Shown: positions 50,855 through 58,573 of the stretch, in pieces | Numbering within the stretch: position 1 is the stretch's first letter | How the letters are laid out: every line of letters starts with the position of its first letter | Origin: Franconibacter pulveris DSM 19144 | GTDB lineage: Bacteria; Pseudomonadota; Gammaproteobacteria; Enterobacterales; Enterobacteriaceae | Assembly: GCA_000621185.1 (NCBI GenBank) | Contig: KK211223.1 | Location: 145,077-209,076 of the forward strand | DNA length: 64,000 nt | Reading direction: 5' to 3' | Translations under genes and position numbers: made by a program | Notes under the pieces: generated by a model | Told to the model about the DNA's origin: nothing | Seen by the model: only the letters and a program-made list of their open reading frames with translations | The model's database searches: none

Positions 50855-51199
50855 ATGCGAATATTTGTCTACGGCAGTTTACGACGCAAACAAGGCAACA
50901 GCCACTGGATGACCAACGCTCAGTGGCTGGGCGACTATGACATTGACCATTACCAGCTTTACAGCCTCGGCCACTACCCAGGTGCGGTGCCAGGCGAGGG
51001 AACGGTAACGGGCGAGGTCTATCGCATAGACGCCTCCACGCTCGCCGAACTGGACGCTCTGCGTACCAGCGGCGGCGAATACAAACGGCAGCTCATCCAG
51101 ACGCCTTACGGCAGTGCCTGGATGTATGTCTACCAGCGCCCTGTCGAAGGCTTAACGCGTATCGACAGCGGCAACTGGCTCGACAGAGACGCTAATTAA
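50855..51199 (+). CDS. ytfP: Gamma-glutamylcyclotransferase-like protein YtfP
   Basis: A 114-residue cytoplasmic protein of the GGCT-like fold. The N-terminal MRIFVYGSLRRKQGNSHWM carries the YGSLR substrate-binding motif, and GEVYRIDASTLAELDALR holds the conserved acidic side. Activity is not established. It starts 2 bases after tamB and ends the tamA-tamB-ytfP unit, before a strong terminator. Confidence 0.93.
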   Translation: MRIFVYGSLRRKQGNSHWMTNAQWLGDYDIDHYQLYSLGHYPGAVPGEGTVTGEVYRIDASTLAELDALRTSGGEYKRQLIQTPYGSAWMYVYQRPVEGLTRIDSGNWLDRDAN

Positions 51200-51208
51200 C
51201 CCCTCCCC

Positions 51209-51236
51209 AAACCACGCTTCGGCGTGGTTTTTCTTT
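51209..51236 (+). terminator. Terminator after ytfP
   Basis: AAACCACGC (51209-51217) pairs with GCGTGGTTT (51222-51230) around TTCG, followed by TTCTTTT. Confidence 0.94.
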
Positions 51237-51600
51237 TCTGTTTCGCAATATTCTTCACCCATTTTTATTTTTTCAATTAATCAAAGTGTTAATTCATAAC
51301 TGTTACGGATATGGAATTTAAAGTCCAGGTTTAGAATGGTTACTATTGTTATGGCCTTTTTATAACGTTTTATATATTCAGTGAATTAACCCGAAAAGCT
51401 GATCCTTAAAAGGATGAATTTAAAAAGCAGGTTTCATAAAAACAGCATCGTTTAACCAAATCAGACCTTTATCACAGGTTGATATTTAATGTGTTTATTA
51501 GTTATTTAATTATGTTCAGGCGGGTTATAGTGGCATTTCCTGTATTGCTACTGGCCTCATGGGTTAATATGTGAGTGTCAAAACCTGCTTTACTATTTAA
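51237..51600. other. AT-rich stretch without a clear gene
   Basis: Markedly more AT-rich than its flanks. It holds a 14-bp palindrome ATCCTTAAAAGGAT (51402-51415) and a possible 20-residue hydrophobic peptide frame (51512-51574, MFRRVIVAFPVLLLASWVNM) that has no visible ribosome site. It ends at an intrinsic terminator, so something in it may be transcribed. E. coli carries other genes (chpSB) in this interval. Confidence 0.5.
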
Positions 51601-51602
51601 AA

Positions 51603-51630
51603 CCAGCCCGGTAAGGGTTGGCTTTTTTTT
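51603..51630 (+). terminator. Orphan terminator in the AT-rich stretch
   Basis: CCAGCCC (51603-51609) pairs with GGGTTGG (51615-51621) with one G-U pair, then CTTTTTTTT. No recognised gene lies directly upstream on this strand. Confidence 0.8.
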
Positions 51631-51758
51631 GTCCGAACTTCTGATATTCAATATTTATTTTTATTGGTTTAACATTAGCCGGGATTTTAAAGCCGGAAAT
51701 AAGTAGTTATTTCTGTTGGGCCATTATATCGGTTTCTCGCGCCTGTATTATAAGTGCT

Positions 51759-51950
51759 ATGTTTCCTGCTTTTATTACCCCCGCCGGACTTATCTTCGCT
51801 TAGGCGGCGCCAGCGTGGTCGCTGCGGCATAACGACGCCAATGTCTGGCGCAGCATGATGATGATTGAGCAGTTCCGGGGGAATCAGGCCAGGGCGGCGG
51901 AAATGGCGCAGACGTATAAGAAGCTGTTTCCTTTGCAAAACAATAAATAA
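51759..51950 (+). pseudogene. Possible gene remnant upstream of a terminator
   Basis: One frame reads MFPAFITPAGLIFA, stop (51801-51803), then 48 codons containing RHNDANVWRSMMMIEQFRG and ending KKLFPLQNNK at 51950. The second part is hydrophilic and helix-like, and a strong intrinsic terminator starts 4 bases after its stop, which is the arrangement of a real gene end. I do not recognise the family. It could be the 3' remnant of a decayed gene, a short gene starting at 51855, or chance. Confidence 0.35.
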
Positions 51951-51954
51951 CGAC

Positions 51955-51980
51955 AATGCCGCCCACAGGGCGGCATTTTT
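51955..51980 (+). terminator. Terminator after the gene remnant
   Basis: A 10-bp perfect stem, AATGCCGCCC (51955-51964) with GGGCGGCATT (51968-51977), loop ACA, followed by TTT. It may also end the converging chemoreceptor transcript. Confidence 0.85.
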
Positions 51981-51983
51981 ATA

Positions 51984-53576
51984 TCAGGCGAGCTGTTCGT
52001 CGCGCTTTCCAAGGCGGAACACGCTGACGGTTTCCAGCAGCCGGTGCGCCTGCTCCTGCATCGATTGCGCGGCGGCGGCAGATTGCTGCGAAAGCGCGGC
52101 GTTCTGCTGCGTCGCGGCATCCATCTGCGTTACGGCGACGTTCACCTGGTCGATGCCTGCGCTCTGCTCATGGCTTGCCAGCGAAATGTTCTCCACCAAC
52201 TCGCTCACGCGCTGCACGCTGCGGACAATTTCTTCCATTACATCACCTGCGCCTTTCACCAGCGTATTGCCTTCTTCGATGCGGTGCACCGAGCGGTCGA
52301 TTAAGTCGCGAATATCTTTCGCACTGGCGGCAGAACGCTGCGCCAGCGCCCGCACTTCGGCCGCGACGACAGCAAAACCGCGTCCTTCGCTACCCGCACG
52401 GGCCGCTTCTACCGCGGCGTTAAGCGCCAGGATATTAGTCTGGAAAGCGATGCTGTCGATAACGCTGACAATGGTGCTTATCTCACTGGAGAAGCGATGA
52501 ATCACGCTCATGGTCTGCACCACGCGCTCTACCGCTTCGCCGCCTTCACCTGCGCGCAGGCGCGCATCGCGGGCGATGTTGCTGGCAAAGCGGGAGTTTT
52601 CAGCGTTATTTTTCACCACCGAGGTGAGCTCTTCCATGGAGGCCGCCGTCTCCACCAGCGCGCTGGCCTGCGCTTCATTACGCGAAGAGAGCTCCCGGCT
52701 GCCGGTCGCGATTTGCGATGAGGCGGTGGCGATAGTCTCCGTGCCCGCCCGTACGCCTGCCACAATGCGCGTCAGGTTGCTGTTCATCTCCTTGAGCGCG
52801 CGCATCAGCTCGGCGGTTTCATCGCGCCCATGAACGGTAATCGTCGCCTGCAAATCTCCGGCGGCCACCGTACGGGCAATGGATACGGCTTCAGCCAGCG
52901 GGCGCGTGATGCTGCGCACCAGCCACCAGGTAATTAACGCGCCGGTAAGAAGAGTCAGCGCCATAGTGAGCAGCAACATTAACCGCGTGCGTTGAAACTG
53001 CGCTTCGTTGCGAGCGTCGGACTGCTGATGGAGATGTTCCGCCTGCTTCAGCGTGCTGGCGACCATCTCATCGATCATGTGCGTCGGCTCACGATCAATA
53101 CCCGCTACCAGGTGATCGACCCGCTGCGCGCTGGTCGGGTCATTCACCACGTATTGCGTCAGCGCGTTCAGGTAGTGCTGTTCCAGTTCGGCGTGCAGGA
53201 CGCGGGTTTTCATCACCGCGTCGGCGTCCATACCCATCTGCGGCAGCAGCGCGGCGAGTTCATTAAGCAACGCCTGCGTCTTCTGGCTCTGGCTGATAAA
53301 CGCGTTTCGGTATTTATCAAACTGCGCCTGGTCCTGAGCGCCGCGCAGCAGGGTGTTTTTCCACTCCTGCACCTGAATTTTGAACTGCACCTGGGCATTG
53401 CGGGCCGTATCGATACTTTCCGCTATCACCTTCTCCGTGGTCATGATCTCCTGGTTTTGCTTAAGGCCGTTGGCGTTAACCGCAAGGCTGCGTATGCCAA
53501 TAAACAGCGTAGCGAGCAGCAGCAGGCCCGCCAGCAGGCCAAGCCGCTGTCCGATAGTAAGATGATTAAGTTTCAT
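51984..53576 (-). CDS. Methyl-accepting chemotaxis protein
   Basis: A 530-residue chemoreceptor. TM1 is at about 10-30, a helical periplasmic sensor (about 32-188, four-helix-bundle type), TM2 at about 197-217, then HAMP and a signalling domain with [25 protein letters not shown]. It ends RLGKRDEQLA, so the CheR-binding pentapeptide is absent. The ligand is unknown. A sigma-28-like promoter lies upstream. It sits between the AT-rich stretch and ppa, with no E. coli counterpart there. Confidence 0.94.
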   Translation of the reverse strand: MKLNHLTIGQRLGLLAGLLLLATLFIGIRSLAVNANGLKQNQEIMTTEKVIAESIDTARNAQVQFKIQVQEWKNTLLRGAQDQAQFDKYRNAFISQSQKTQALLNELAALLPQMGMDADAVMKTRVLHAELEQHYLNALTQYVVNDPTSAQRVDHLVAGIDREPTHMIDEMVASTLKQAEHLHQQSDARNEAQFQRTRLMLLLTMALTLLTGALITWWLVRSITRPLAEAVSIARTVAAGDLQATITVHGRDETAELMRALKEMNSNLTRIVAGVRAGTETIATASSQIATGSRELSSRNEAQASALVETAASMEELTSVVKNNAENSRFASNIARDARLRAGEGGEAVERVVQTMSVIHRFSSEISTIVSVIDSIAFQTNILALNAAVEAARAGSEGRGFAVVAAEVRALAQRSAASAKDIRDLIDRSVHRIEEGNTLVKGAGDVMEEIVRSVQRVSELVENISLASHEQSAGIDQVNVAVTQMDAATQQNAALSQQSAAAAQSMQEQAHRLLETVSVFRLGKRDEQLA

Positions 53577-53628
53577 TGCTGTTGGTCATTCCCCGGTCAA
53601 GAAGGCGTGCGGCGCACGCGAACAGGAG

Positions 53629-53655
53629 ATATCGACCGCAAAAAGAGGAGCTTTA
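53629..53655 (-). promoter_or_regulatory. Candidate sigma-28 (FliA) promoter
   Basis: On the minus strand: TAAAGCTC, exactly 11 bases, GTCGATAT. It matches 12 of 16 positions of the FliA consensus and ends 53 bases before the start at 53576. Confidence 0.65.
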
Positions 53656-53778
53656 AGCTCACTGAAGAAGGAAACGCAGATGCAGATAAGGTAATGCGAT
53701 GAACAAAAAAGAAATAATCGCTTTATGACACTTTTATGAAACCTCTCAGAGCACGTAAAACGCGGCGCTGAAGGCTAA

Positions 53779-53806
53779 AAACAAACACACCGCCCGCAGG
53801 CGGTGT
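53779..53806 (-). terminator. Terminator after ppa
   Basis: ACACCGCC (53787-53794) pairs with GGCGGTGT (53799-53806). On the minus strand the stem is followed by GTTTGTTTTT. Confidence 0.92.
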
Positions 53807-53826
53807 GCTGTGTGAAGCGGGAAGAA

Positions 53827-54357
53827 TTACTTCTTCGCAGCGCGTTCGAAAGAGGTACGAATTTCTTCTTTCGCGGCTTCTGCGTTGTCCCAGCCGTCAA
53901 CTTTAACCCATTTGCCTTTTTCGAGGTCTTTGTAGTGCTCGAAGAAGTGGGTGATCTGCGCTTTCAGCAGTTCCGGCAGATCGTTCACATCTTTAATGTG
54001 ATCGTATTCTTTGGAGAGCTTGGTGTGCGGTACGGCAACCAGTTTCGCATCTTCGCCAGATTCGTCGGTCATTTTCAGCACGCCAACCGGACGGCAGCGG
54101 ATCACAGAGCCCGGCTGCAGCGGGTACGGCGTCGGGACCAGCACGTCAACCGGGTCGCCATCCAGGGAGAGGGTGTGGTTGATGTAACCGTAGTTGCACG
54201 GATAGAACATAGCGGTGGACATAAAGCGGTCAACGAACAGCGCGCCGCTGTCTTTGTCCACTTCGTATTTGATCGGGTCCGCGTTGGCCGGGATTTCGAT
54301 AATAACGTAGATGTCTTCCGGCAGATCTTTGCCCGCAGGTACGTTCAGTAAGCTCAT
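53827..54357 (-). CDS. ppa: Inorganic pyrophosphatase
   Basis: Essential cytoplasmic hexameric enzyme that hydrolyses pyrophosphate and so drives biosynthetic reactions. The start at 54357 gives 176 residues, as in E. coli. Active-site stretches are [42 protein letters not shown] (metal-binding aspartates) and [14 protein letters not shown] longer in-frame start at 54492 would add 45 residues that do not look like the family. Divergent from ytfQ across 400 bp. Confidence 0.97.
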   Translation of the reverse strand: MSLLNVPAGKDLPEDIYVIIEIPANADPIKYEVDKDSGALFVDRFMSTAMFYPCNYGYINHTLSLDGDPVDVLVPTPYPLQPGSVIRCRPVGVLKMTDESGEDAKLVAVPHTKLSKEYDHIKDVNDLPELLKAQITHFFEHYKDLEKGKWVKVDGWDNAEAAKEEIRTSFERAAKK

Positions 54358-54519
54358 GTCTGTTTCCTTAAAAATGTATGGCAAACAAGTGCCCGGTATT
54401 ATAGCCAGGTGGAGGTAAATGTCTTTGCCTGTTTTCGCCGGTCCGGCGTAGCGGGACAATTTTAAGACCTTTTCCGCGCCCGGAAAATCCATAAAGCCAG
54501 CCGCATTCTCAATAAATCT

Positions 54520-54535
54520 GTGTAACCGTTTACAA
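54520..54535. promoter_or_regulatory. GalR/GalS-type operator upstream of ytfQ
   Basis: GTGTAACCGTTTACAA matches 13 of 14 defined positions of the GalR/GalS consensus GTGTAANCGNTTACAC. It lies in the 400-bp ppa-ytfQ region, about 239 bases before the ytfQ ATG. The binding protein is inferred; another LacI-family regulator is possible. Confidence 0.65.
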
Positions 54536-54669
54536 AGCAGATACAGGTCAGGATTTTTGTGTAAGAAAAGCCTGCTATCTCACCTTAGGCGGCAGGCGCG
54601 CCAGCGCTTGTCTTGCGTCACCTTTTGTCACTCACGGGATTTAACGTTTTCGTTACTTTTTTGAATTGT

Positions 54670-54692
54670 GATGTAACGCATTCAGTTACATC
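54670..54692. promoter_or_regulatory. 23-bp perfect inverted repeat at the ytfQ promoter
   Basis: GATGTAAC (54670-54677), seven bases, GTTACATC (54685-54692). It ends 10 bases before the candidate -10 TATAGT (54703-54708), so it covers the -35 region. A CRP-like half site TGTGA (54667-54671) overlaps its left edge. The regulator is unknown. Confidence 0.7.
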
Positions 54693-54702
54693 CCGGATTG
54701 TC

Positions 54703-54708
54703 TATAGT
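54703..54708 (+). promoter_or_regulatory. Candidate ytfQ -10 hexamer
   Basis: TATAGT, 51 bases before the ytfQ ATG. No good -35 is present, which fits an activator-dependent promoter. Confidence 0.5.
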
Positions 54709-54758
54709 TTCGGCGCAGGTGGAGATTTAACCAACAATAACCCTACGAGGATGCACTT

Positions 54759-55715
54759 ATGTGGAAGCGCTTACTTCTGGTCACAGCAGTTTCGGCAGCC
54801 ATGTCGTCTATGGCGATGGCCGCCCCGTTAACCGTGGGATTTTCTCAGGTAGGTTCCGAGTCTGGCTGGCGAGCGGCGGAAACTAACGTCGCCAAAAGCG
54901 AAGCGCAGAAGCGAGGCATCAATCTGAAGATTGCCGACGGCCAGCAGAAACAGGAAAACCAAATCAAGGCGGTGCGCTCTTTCATCGCTCAGGGCGTGGA
55001 TGCCATCTTTATCGCCCCGGTCGTCGCAACGGGTTGGGAGCCGGTGTTGCAGGAAGCAAAAGAAGCGGAGATCCCGGTTATCCTGCTTGACCGCTCCATC
55101 GACGTAAAAGACAAGTCGCTCTATATGACCACCGTTACCGCCGACAACGTGCTGGAAGGCAAGCTGATTGGCGACTGGCTGGTGAAAACCGTCGCCGGCA
55201 AACCGTGTAACGTTGTGGAACTTCAGGGCACCGTGGGTGCAAGCGTGGCGATTGACCGTAAGAAAGGTTTCGCCGAAGCCATCTCTAAAGCGCCGAATAT
55301 CAAAATCATCCGTTCTCAATCCGGCGACTTTACCCGTTCGAAAGGGAAAGAGGTGATGGAGAGCTTTATCAAAGCGGAAAACAACGGCAAGAACATCTGC
55401 ATGGTTTACGCGCATAACGACGACATGGCGATTGGCGCGATTCAGGCCATTAAAGAAGCGGGCCTGAAGCCGGGCAAAGATATTCTCACCGGTTCCATCG
55501 ACGGGGTGCCGGACATCTTCAAAGCGATGATCGACGGCGAAGCTAACGCAAGCGTTGAGTTAACGCCAAACATGGCGGGCCCGGCGTTCGACGCGCTGGA
55601 AAAATTCAAAAAAGATGGCACTCAGCCTGAAAAACTGACCATCACCAAATCGACGCTCTATTTGCCGGATACGGCTAAAGAGACGTTAGAGCAGAAGAAA
55701 AATATGGGTTACTGA
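54759..55715 (+). CDS. ytfQ: Galactofuranose-binding protein YtfQ
   Basis: The periplasmic receptor of the YtfQ-YtfR-YtfT-YjfF importer, which binds galactofuranose and galactopyranose. The 318 residues begin with a signal peptide (1-21, ending MAMA); the mature protein has the two-lobed fold of sugar-binding family 1. Ligand-site stretches are VGFSQVGSESGWRAAE, LLDRSID, YAHNDDMAIGAIQAIKEAGL and GSIDGVPDIF. A strong promoter region with two operator-like elements precedes it. An array of hairpins separates it from ytfR. Confidence 0.96.
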   Translation: MWKRLLLVTAVSAAMSSMAMAAPLTVGFSQVGSESGWRAAETNVAKSEAQKRGINLKIADGQQKQENQIKAVRSFIAQGVDAIFIAPVVATGWEPVLQEAKEAEIPVILLDRSIDVKDKSLYMTTVTADNVLEGKLIGDWLVKTVAGKPCNVVELQGTVGASVAIDRKKGFAEAISKAPNIKIIRSQSGDFTRSKGKEVMESFIKAENNGKNICMVYAHNDDMAIGAIQAIKEAGLKPGKDILTGSIDGVPDIFKAMIDGEANASVELTPNMAGPAFDALEKFKKDGTQPEKLTITKSTLYLPDTAKETLEQKKNMGY

Positions 55716-55774
55716 TAAGCCAATAGCAGTGGCGGCGGCTCTTTGACGCCTGTGAGCATCTTTCTGGCGAGGGG

Positions 55775-55800
55775 GCGGCGAGGGAGAAAATCCTCGCCGC
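55775..55800 (+). repeat. Hairpin downstream of ytfQ
   Basis: A 9-bp perfect GC-rich stem: GCGGCGAGG (55775-55783) with CCTCGCCGC (55792-55800), loop GAGAAAAT. It has no T tract, so it is more likely an RNA-stabilising 3' structure than a terminator. Confidence 0.7.
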
Positions 55801-55861
55801 GGCCCTCTCCCTGGAAAGAAGAGAAAAAACCGGCTCCTTTGGCCGAAGTAAAACGTAAAGA

Positions 55862-55877
55862 AGCGAACCGATTCGCT
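55862..55877 (+). repeat. Second hairpin in the ytfQ-ytfR gap
   Basis: AGCGAA (55862-55867) pairs with TTCGCT (55872-55877) around CCGA. It is short and may form part of a larger structure with AATCGG at 55918-55923. Confidence 0.5.
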
Positions 55878-55947
55878 CTTCTCTACGGAGGAGAGGAAGG
55901 AGAACCGACGCCTCGATGAATCGGTCATTTAATAAAAAGCAAACCGA

Positions 55948-55980
55948 GCCCCTCTTCCCCCCGGGAAGAGGGGCAATTTT
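55948..55980 (+). terminator. Strong hairpin terminator or attenuator before ytfR
   Basis: A 12-bp perfect stem, GCCCCTCTTCCC (55948-55959) with GGGAAGAGGGGC (55963-55974), loop CCC, followed by AATTTT. It lies 61 bases before ytfR and is well placed to end most transcripts after ytfQ. Confidence 0.75.
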
Positions 55981-56040
55981 CGGAGTGAGTAAACACAGCG
56001 CATCCACCGTTTTAGCGCGTGGGCAACGGGGAGTCTGGCA

Positions 56041-57540
56041 ATGCATAACGAACAGCAGGAGATCCTGCGCACGGAAGGCTTAAGCAAATACTTTCCAGGG
56101 GTGAAAGCGCTTGAAGAGGTCAACTTCAGCCTGCGGCGCGGCGAGATCATGGCGTTGCTTGGCGAGAACGGCGCCGGGAAATCCACATTGATTAAAGCCC
56201 TGACTGGCGTTTATCAGCCGGACGGCGGCACCGTTTTTCTCGAAGGCAAACCGGTGCGGCCGAAAAACACCGCTCACGCCCAGGAGCTGGGCATCGGCAC
56301 CGTCTACCAGGAGGTCAACCTGCTGCCCAATATGTCGGTGGCGGATAACCTGTTTATCGGTCGCGAGCCCCGGCGCTTTGGGCTGCTGCGCCGTAAAGAG
56401 ATGGAGCAGCGTGCCGCGCGGTTGATGGAATCTTACGGCTTTAAGCTCGACGTGCGCGAGCCGTTGAACCGTTTTTCCGTGGCGATGCAGCAGATTGTCG
56501 CTATCTGTCGCGCCATCGATCTCTCCGCCAAAGTGCTTATCCTGGACGAGCCCACCGCGAGCCTCGACACCAAAGAGGTAGAGATGCTCTTTACCCTGAT
56601 GCGCCAGCTGCGCGATCAGGGCGTCAGCCTGATTTTCGTCACCCACTTTCTCGACCAGGTCTATGAAGTCACCGACCGCATCACGGTGCTGCGCAACGGC
56701 AAGTTTGTAGGGACGCGTGAAACCGCCGAACTGCCGCAAATTGAGCTGGTGAAGATGATGCTGGGACGCGAACTGGACACCAACGCGTTGCAGCGCGCTG
56801 GACGCACCCTGTTGAGTGAGAAACCGGTCGCTGCCTTCAGCAACTTCGGTAAGAAAGGGGTTATCACGCCGTTCGATCTGGAAATTCGTCCCGGCGAAAT
56901 CGTCGGTCTCGCCGGCCTGCTCGGTTCGGGACGTACTGAAACCGCCGAGGTTATCTTCGGCATTCACCCCGCCGACAGCGGCACCGCCGTTATCAAAGGC
57001 AAGCCGCAGACGTTGCGATCGCCGCATCAGGCCTCCTGTCTCGGCATCGGTTTTTGCCCGGAGGACCGCAAAACCGATGGCATTATCGGCGCCGCGTCGG
57101 TGCGCGAGAACATTGTGCTGGCCTTACAGGCCCAGCGCGGATGGCTGCGGCCGATTCCGAAGCGTGAGCAAATTCAGATAGCCGAGCGTTTTATTCGCCA
57201 GCTTGGCATCCGCACGCCGGGCACGGAACAGCCGATAGAGTTTCTCTCTGGCGGCAACCAGCAAAAAGTGCTGCTTTCGCGCTGGCTGCTGACGCGTCCG
57301 CAATTTTTGATTCTGGATGAGCCTACGCGCGGCATTGACGTCGGCGCGCATGCGGAAATTATTCGCCTGATAGAAACGCTCTGCGCCGACGGGCTGGCGC
57401 TGCTGGTGATTTCGTCAGAGCTGGAAGAGCTGGTGGGCTATGCCGACCGGGTGGTGATCATGCGAGACCGGCAGCAGGTGGCGGAAATTCCGCTCGAGCA
57501 GCTTTCGGTGAGCGCGATTATGAATGCCATTGCGGCATAA
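56041..57540 (+). CDS. ytfR: Galactofuranose ABC transporter ATPase YtfR
   Basis: A cytoplasmic ATPase with two fused ABC domains. Domain 1 has Walker A GENGAGKST (41-49), signature SVAMQQ and Walker B LILDEPTASLD. Domain 2 has a degenerate P-loop GLLGSGRTE, signature LSGGNQQK and LILDEPTRGID, the usual pattern in sugar importers of this type. The 499 residues are one fewer than E. coli. It powers YtfT and YjfF. It starts 325 bases after ytfQ, beyond the hairpins, and 10 bases before ytfT. Confidence 0.96.
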   Translation: MHNEQQEILRTEGLSKYFPGVKALEEVNFSLRRGEIMALLGENGAGKSTLIKALTGVYQPDGGTVFLEGKPVRPKNTAHAQELGIGTVYQEVNLLPNMSVADNLFIGREPRRFGLLRRKEMEQRAARLMESYGFKLDVREPLNRFSVAMQQIVAICRAIDLSAKVLILDEPTASLDTKEVEMLFTLMRQLRDQGVSLIFVTHFLDQVYEVTDRITVLRNGKFVGTRETAELPQIELVKMMLGRELDTNALQRAGRTLLSEKPVAAFSNFGKKGVITPFDLEIRPGEIVGLAGLLGSGRTETAEVIFGIHPADSGTAVIKGKPQTLRSPHQASCLGIGFCPEDRKTDGIIGAASVRENIVLALQAQRGWLRPIPKREQIQIAERFIRQLGIRTPGTEQPIEFLSGGNQQKVLLSRWLLTRPQFLILDEPTRGIDVGAHAEIIRLIETLCADGLALLVISSELEELVGYADRVVIMRDRQQVAEIPLEQLSVSAIMNAIAA

Positions 57541-57550
57541 GGAGTTCTGA

Positions 57551-58573
57551 GTGATGGGATCATTACCTGAAGTGGGCGCGCCAAAACGCCGCTTCCGCTG
57601 GCCGCCGGGCATGCCGCAGTTAGCGGCGCTGCTGCTGGTGCTGCTGGTAGACAGCCTGGTGGCGAGCCACTTCTTCCAGATAGTGTTGCAGGATGGCCGC
57701 CTGTTCGGCAGTCCGATAGACATTCTTAACCGCGCCGCTCCCGTGGCGTTGCTGGCGATCGGCATGACGCTGGTGATAGCGACTGGCGGCATCGACCTTT
57801 CCGTGGGGGCGACCATGGCTATCGCCGGGGCGACCGCCGCCGCGATGACCGTCGCCGGGCACAGCCTGGCGGTTGTCCTGCTCGCCTCGCTCGGCGTGGG
57901 CGTGCTGGCGGGGTTATGGAACGGCATTCTGGTCGCGGTGCTGAAAATCCAGCCCTTCGTCGCCACGCTTATCCTGATGGTGGCCGGGCGCGGCGTGGCG
58001 CAGTTGATTACCTCCGGGCAAATCGTCACCTTTAACTCGCCTTCGCTCTCCTGGCTTGGCAGCGGCTCGCTGTTGCTTTTCCCAACGCCGGTTATCATCG
58101 CGCTCGTCACGCTGATTATTTTCTGGCTGTTCACCCGTAAAACGGCGCTCGGCATGTTTATCGAAGCGGTGGGCATCAACATTCGGGCGGCGAAAAACGC
58201 CGGCGTTAACACCCGGGGCGTGGTGATGCTGACCTACGTGCTGAGCGGCGTCTGCGCCGCTATCGCCGGCGTTATCGTCGCGGCGGATATTCGCGGCGCG
58301 GACGCCAACAACGCCGGGCTGTGGCTTGAGCTGGACGCCATCCTCGCTGTGGTGATTGGCGGCGGCTCGCTGATGGGCGGGCGCTTCAACCTGGTGCTTT
58401 CGGTGGTGGGCGCGCTGATTATCCAGGGGATGAATACCGGTATTCTGCTCTCCGGCTTTCCGCCGGAGCTTAACCAGGTGGTAAAAGCGGTGGTGGTGCT
58501 TTGCGTGCTGATAGTCCAGTCGCCGCGCTTTATTGGCTTGCTGAAGGGAGTGCGCCGCCATGATAAAACGTAA
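57551..58573 (+). CDS. ytfT: Galactofuranose ABC transporter permease YtfT
   Basis: An inner-membrane permease of the RbsC family with about eight to ten helices, 340 residues. Family motifs are AIGMTLVIATGGIDLSVGATMAIAG and GLWLELDAILAVVIGGGSLMGGRF. GTG at 57551 is followed directly by ATG at 57554; both are served by the GGAG at 57541. It pairs with YjfF to form the channel. It overlaps yjfF by 14 bases. Confidence 0.95.
   Translation: MMGSLPEVGAPKRRFRWPPGMPQLAALLLVLLVDSLVASHFFQIVLQDGRLFGSPIDILNRAAPVALLAIGMTLVIATGGIDLSVGATMAIAGATAAAMTVAGHSLAVVLLASLGVGVLAGLWNGILVAVLKIQPFVATLILMVAGRGVAQLITSGQIVTFNSPSLSWLGSGSLLLFPTPVIIALVTLIIFWLFTRKTALGMFIEAVGINIRAAKNAGVNTRGVVMLTYVLSGVCAAIAGVIVAADIRGADANNAGLWLELDAILAVVIGGGSLMGGRFNLVLSVVGALIIQGMNTGILLSGFPPELNQVVKAVVVLCVLIVQSPRFIGLLKGVRRHDKT

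Noticed and set aside
51687-51956. 89-codon minus-strand frame in the AT-rich interval
   Set aside because: It runs across a terminator and the plus-strand remnant, is basic and low in complexity, and has no ribosome site or family resemblance.
54661-54692. TyrR or full CRP site at ytfQ
   Set aside because: The TGTAAC/GTTACA arms are 7 bases apart where TyrR needs 6, and the CRP right half site is poor. Recorded as an unassigned dyad instead.
55675-56186. Minus-strand frames of 80-123 codons in the ytfQ-ytfR gap
   Set aside because: They arise from inverted repeats and GC-rich structure, overlap both flanking genes and resemble no protein.
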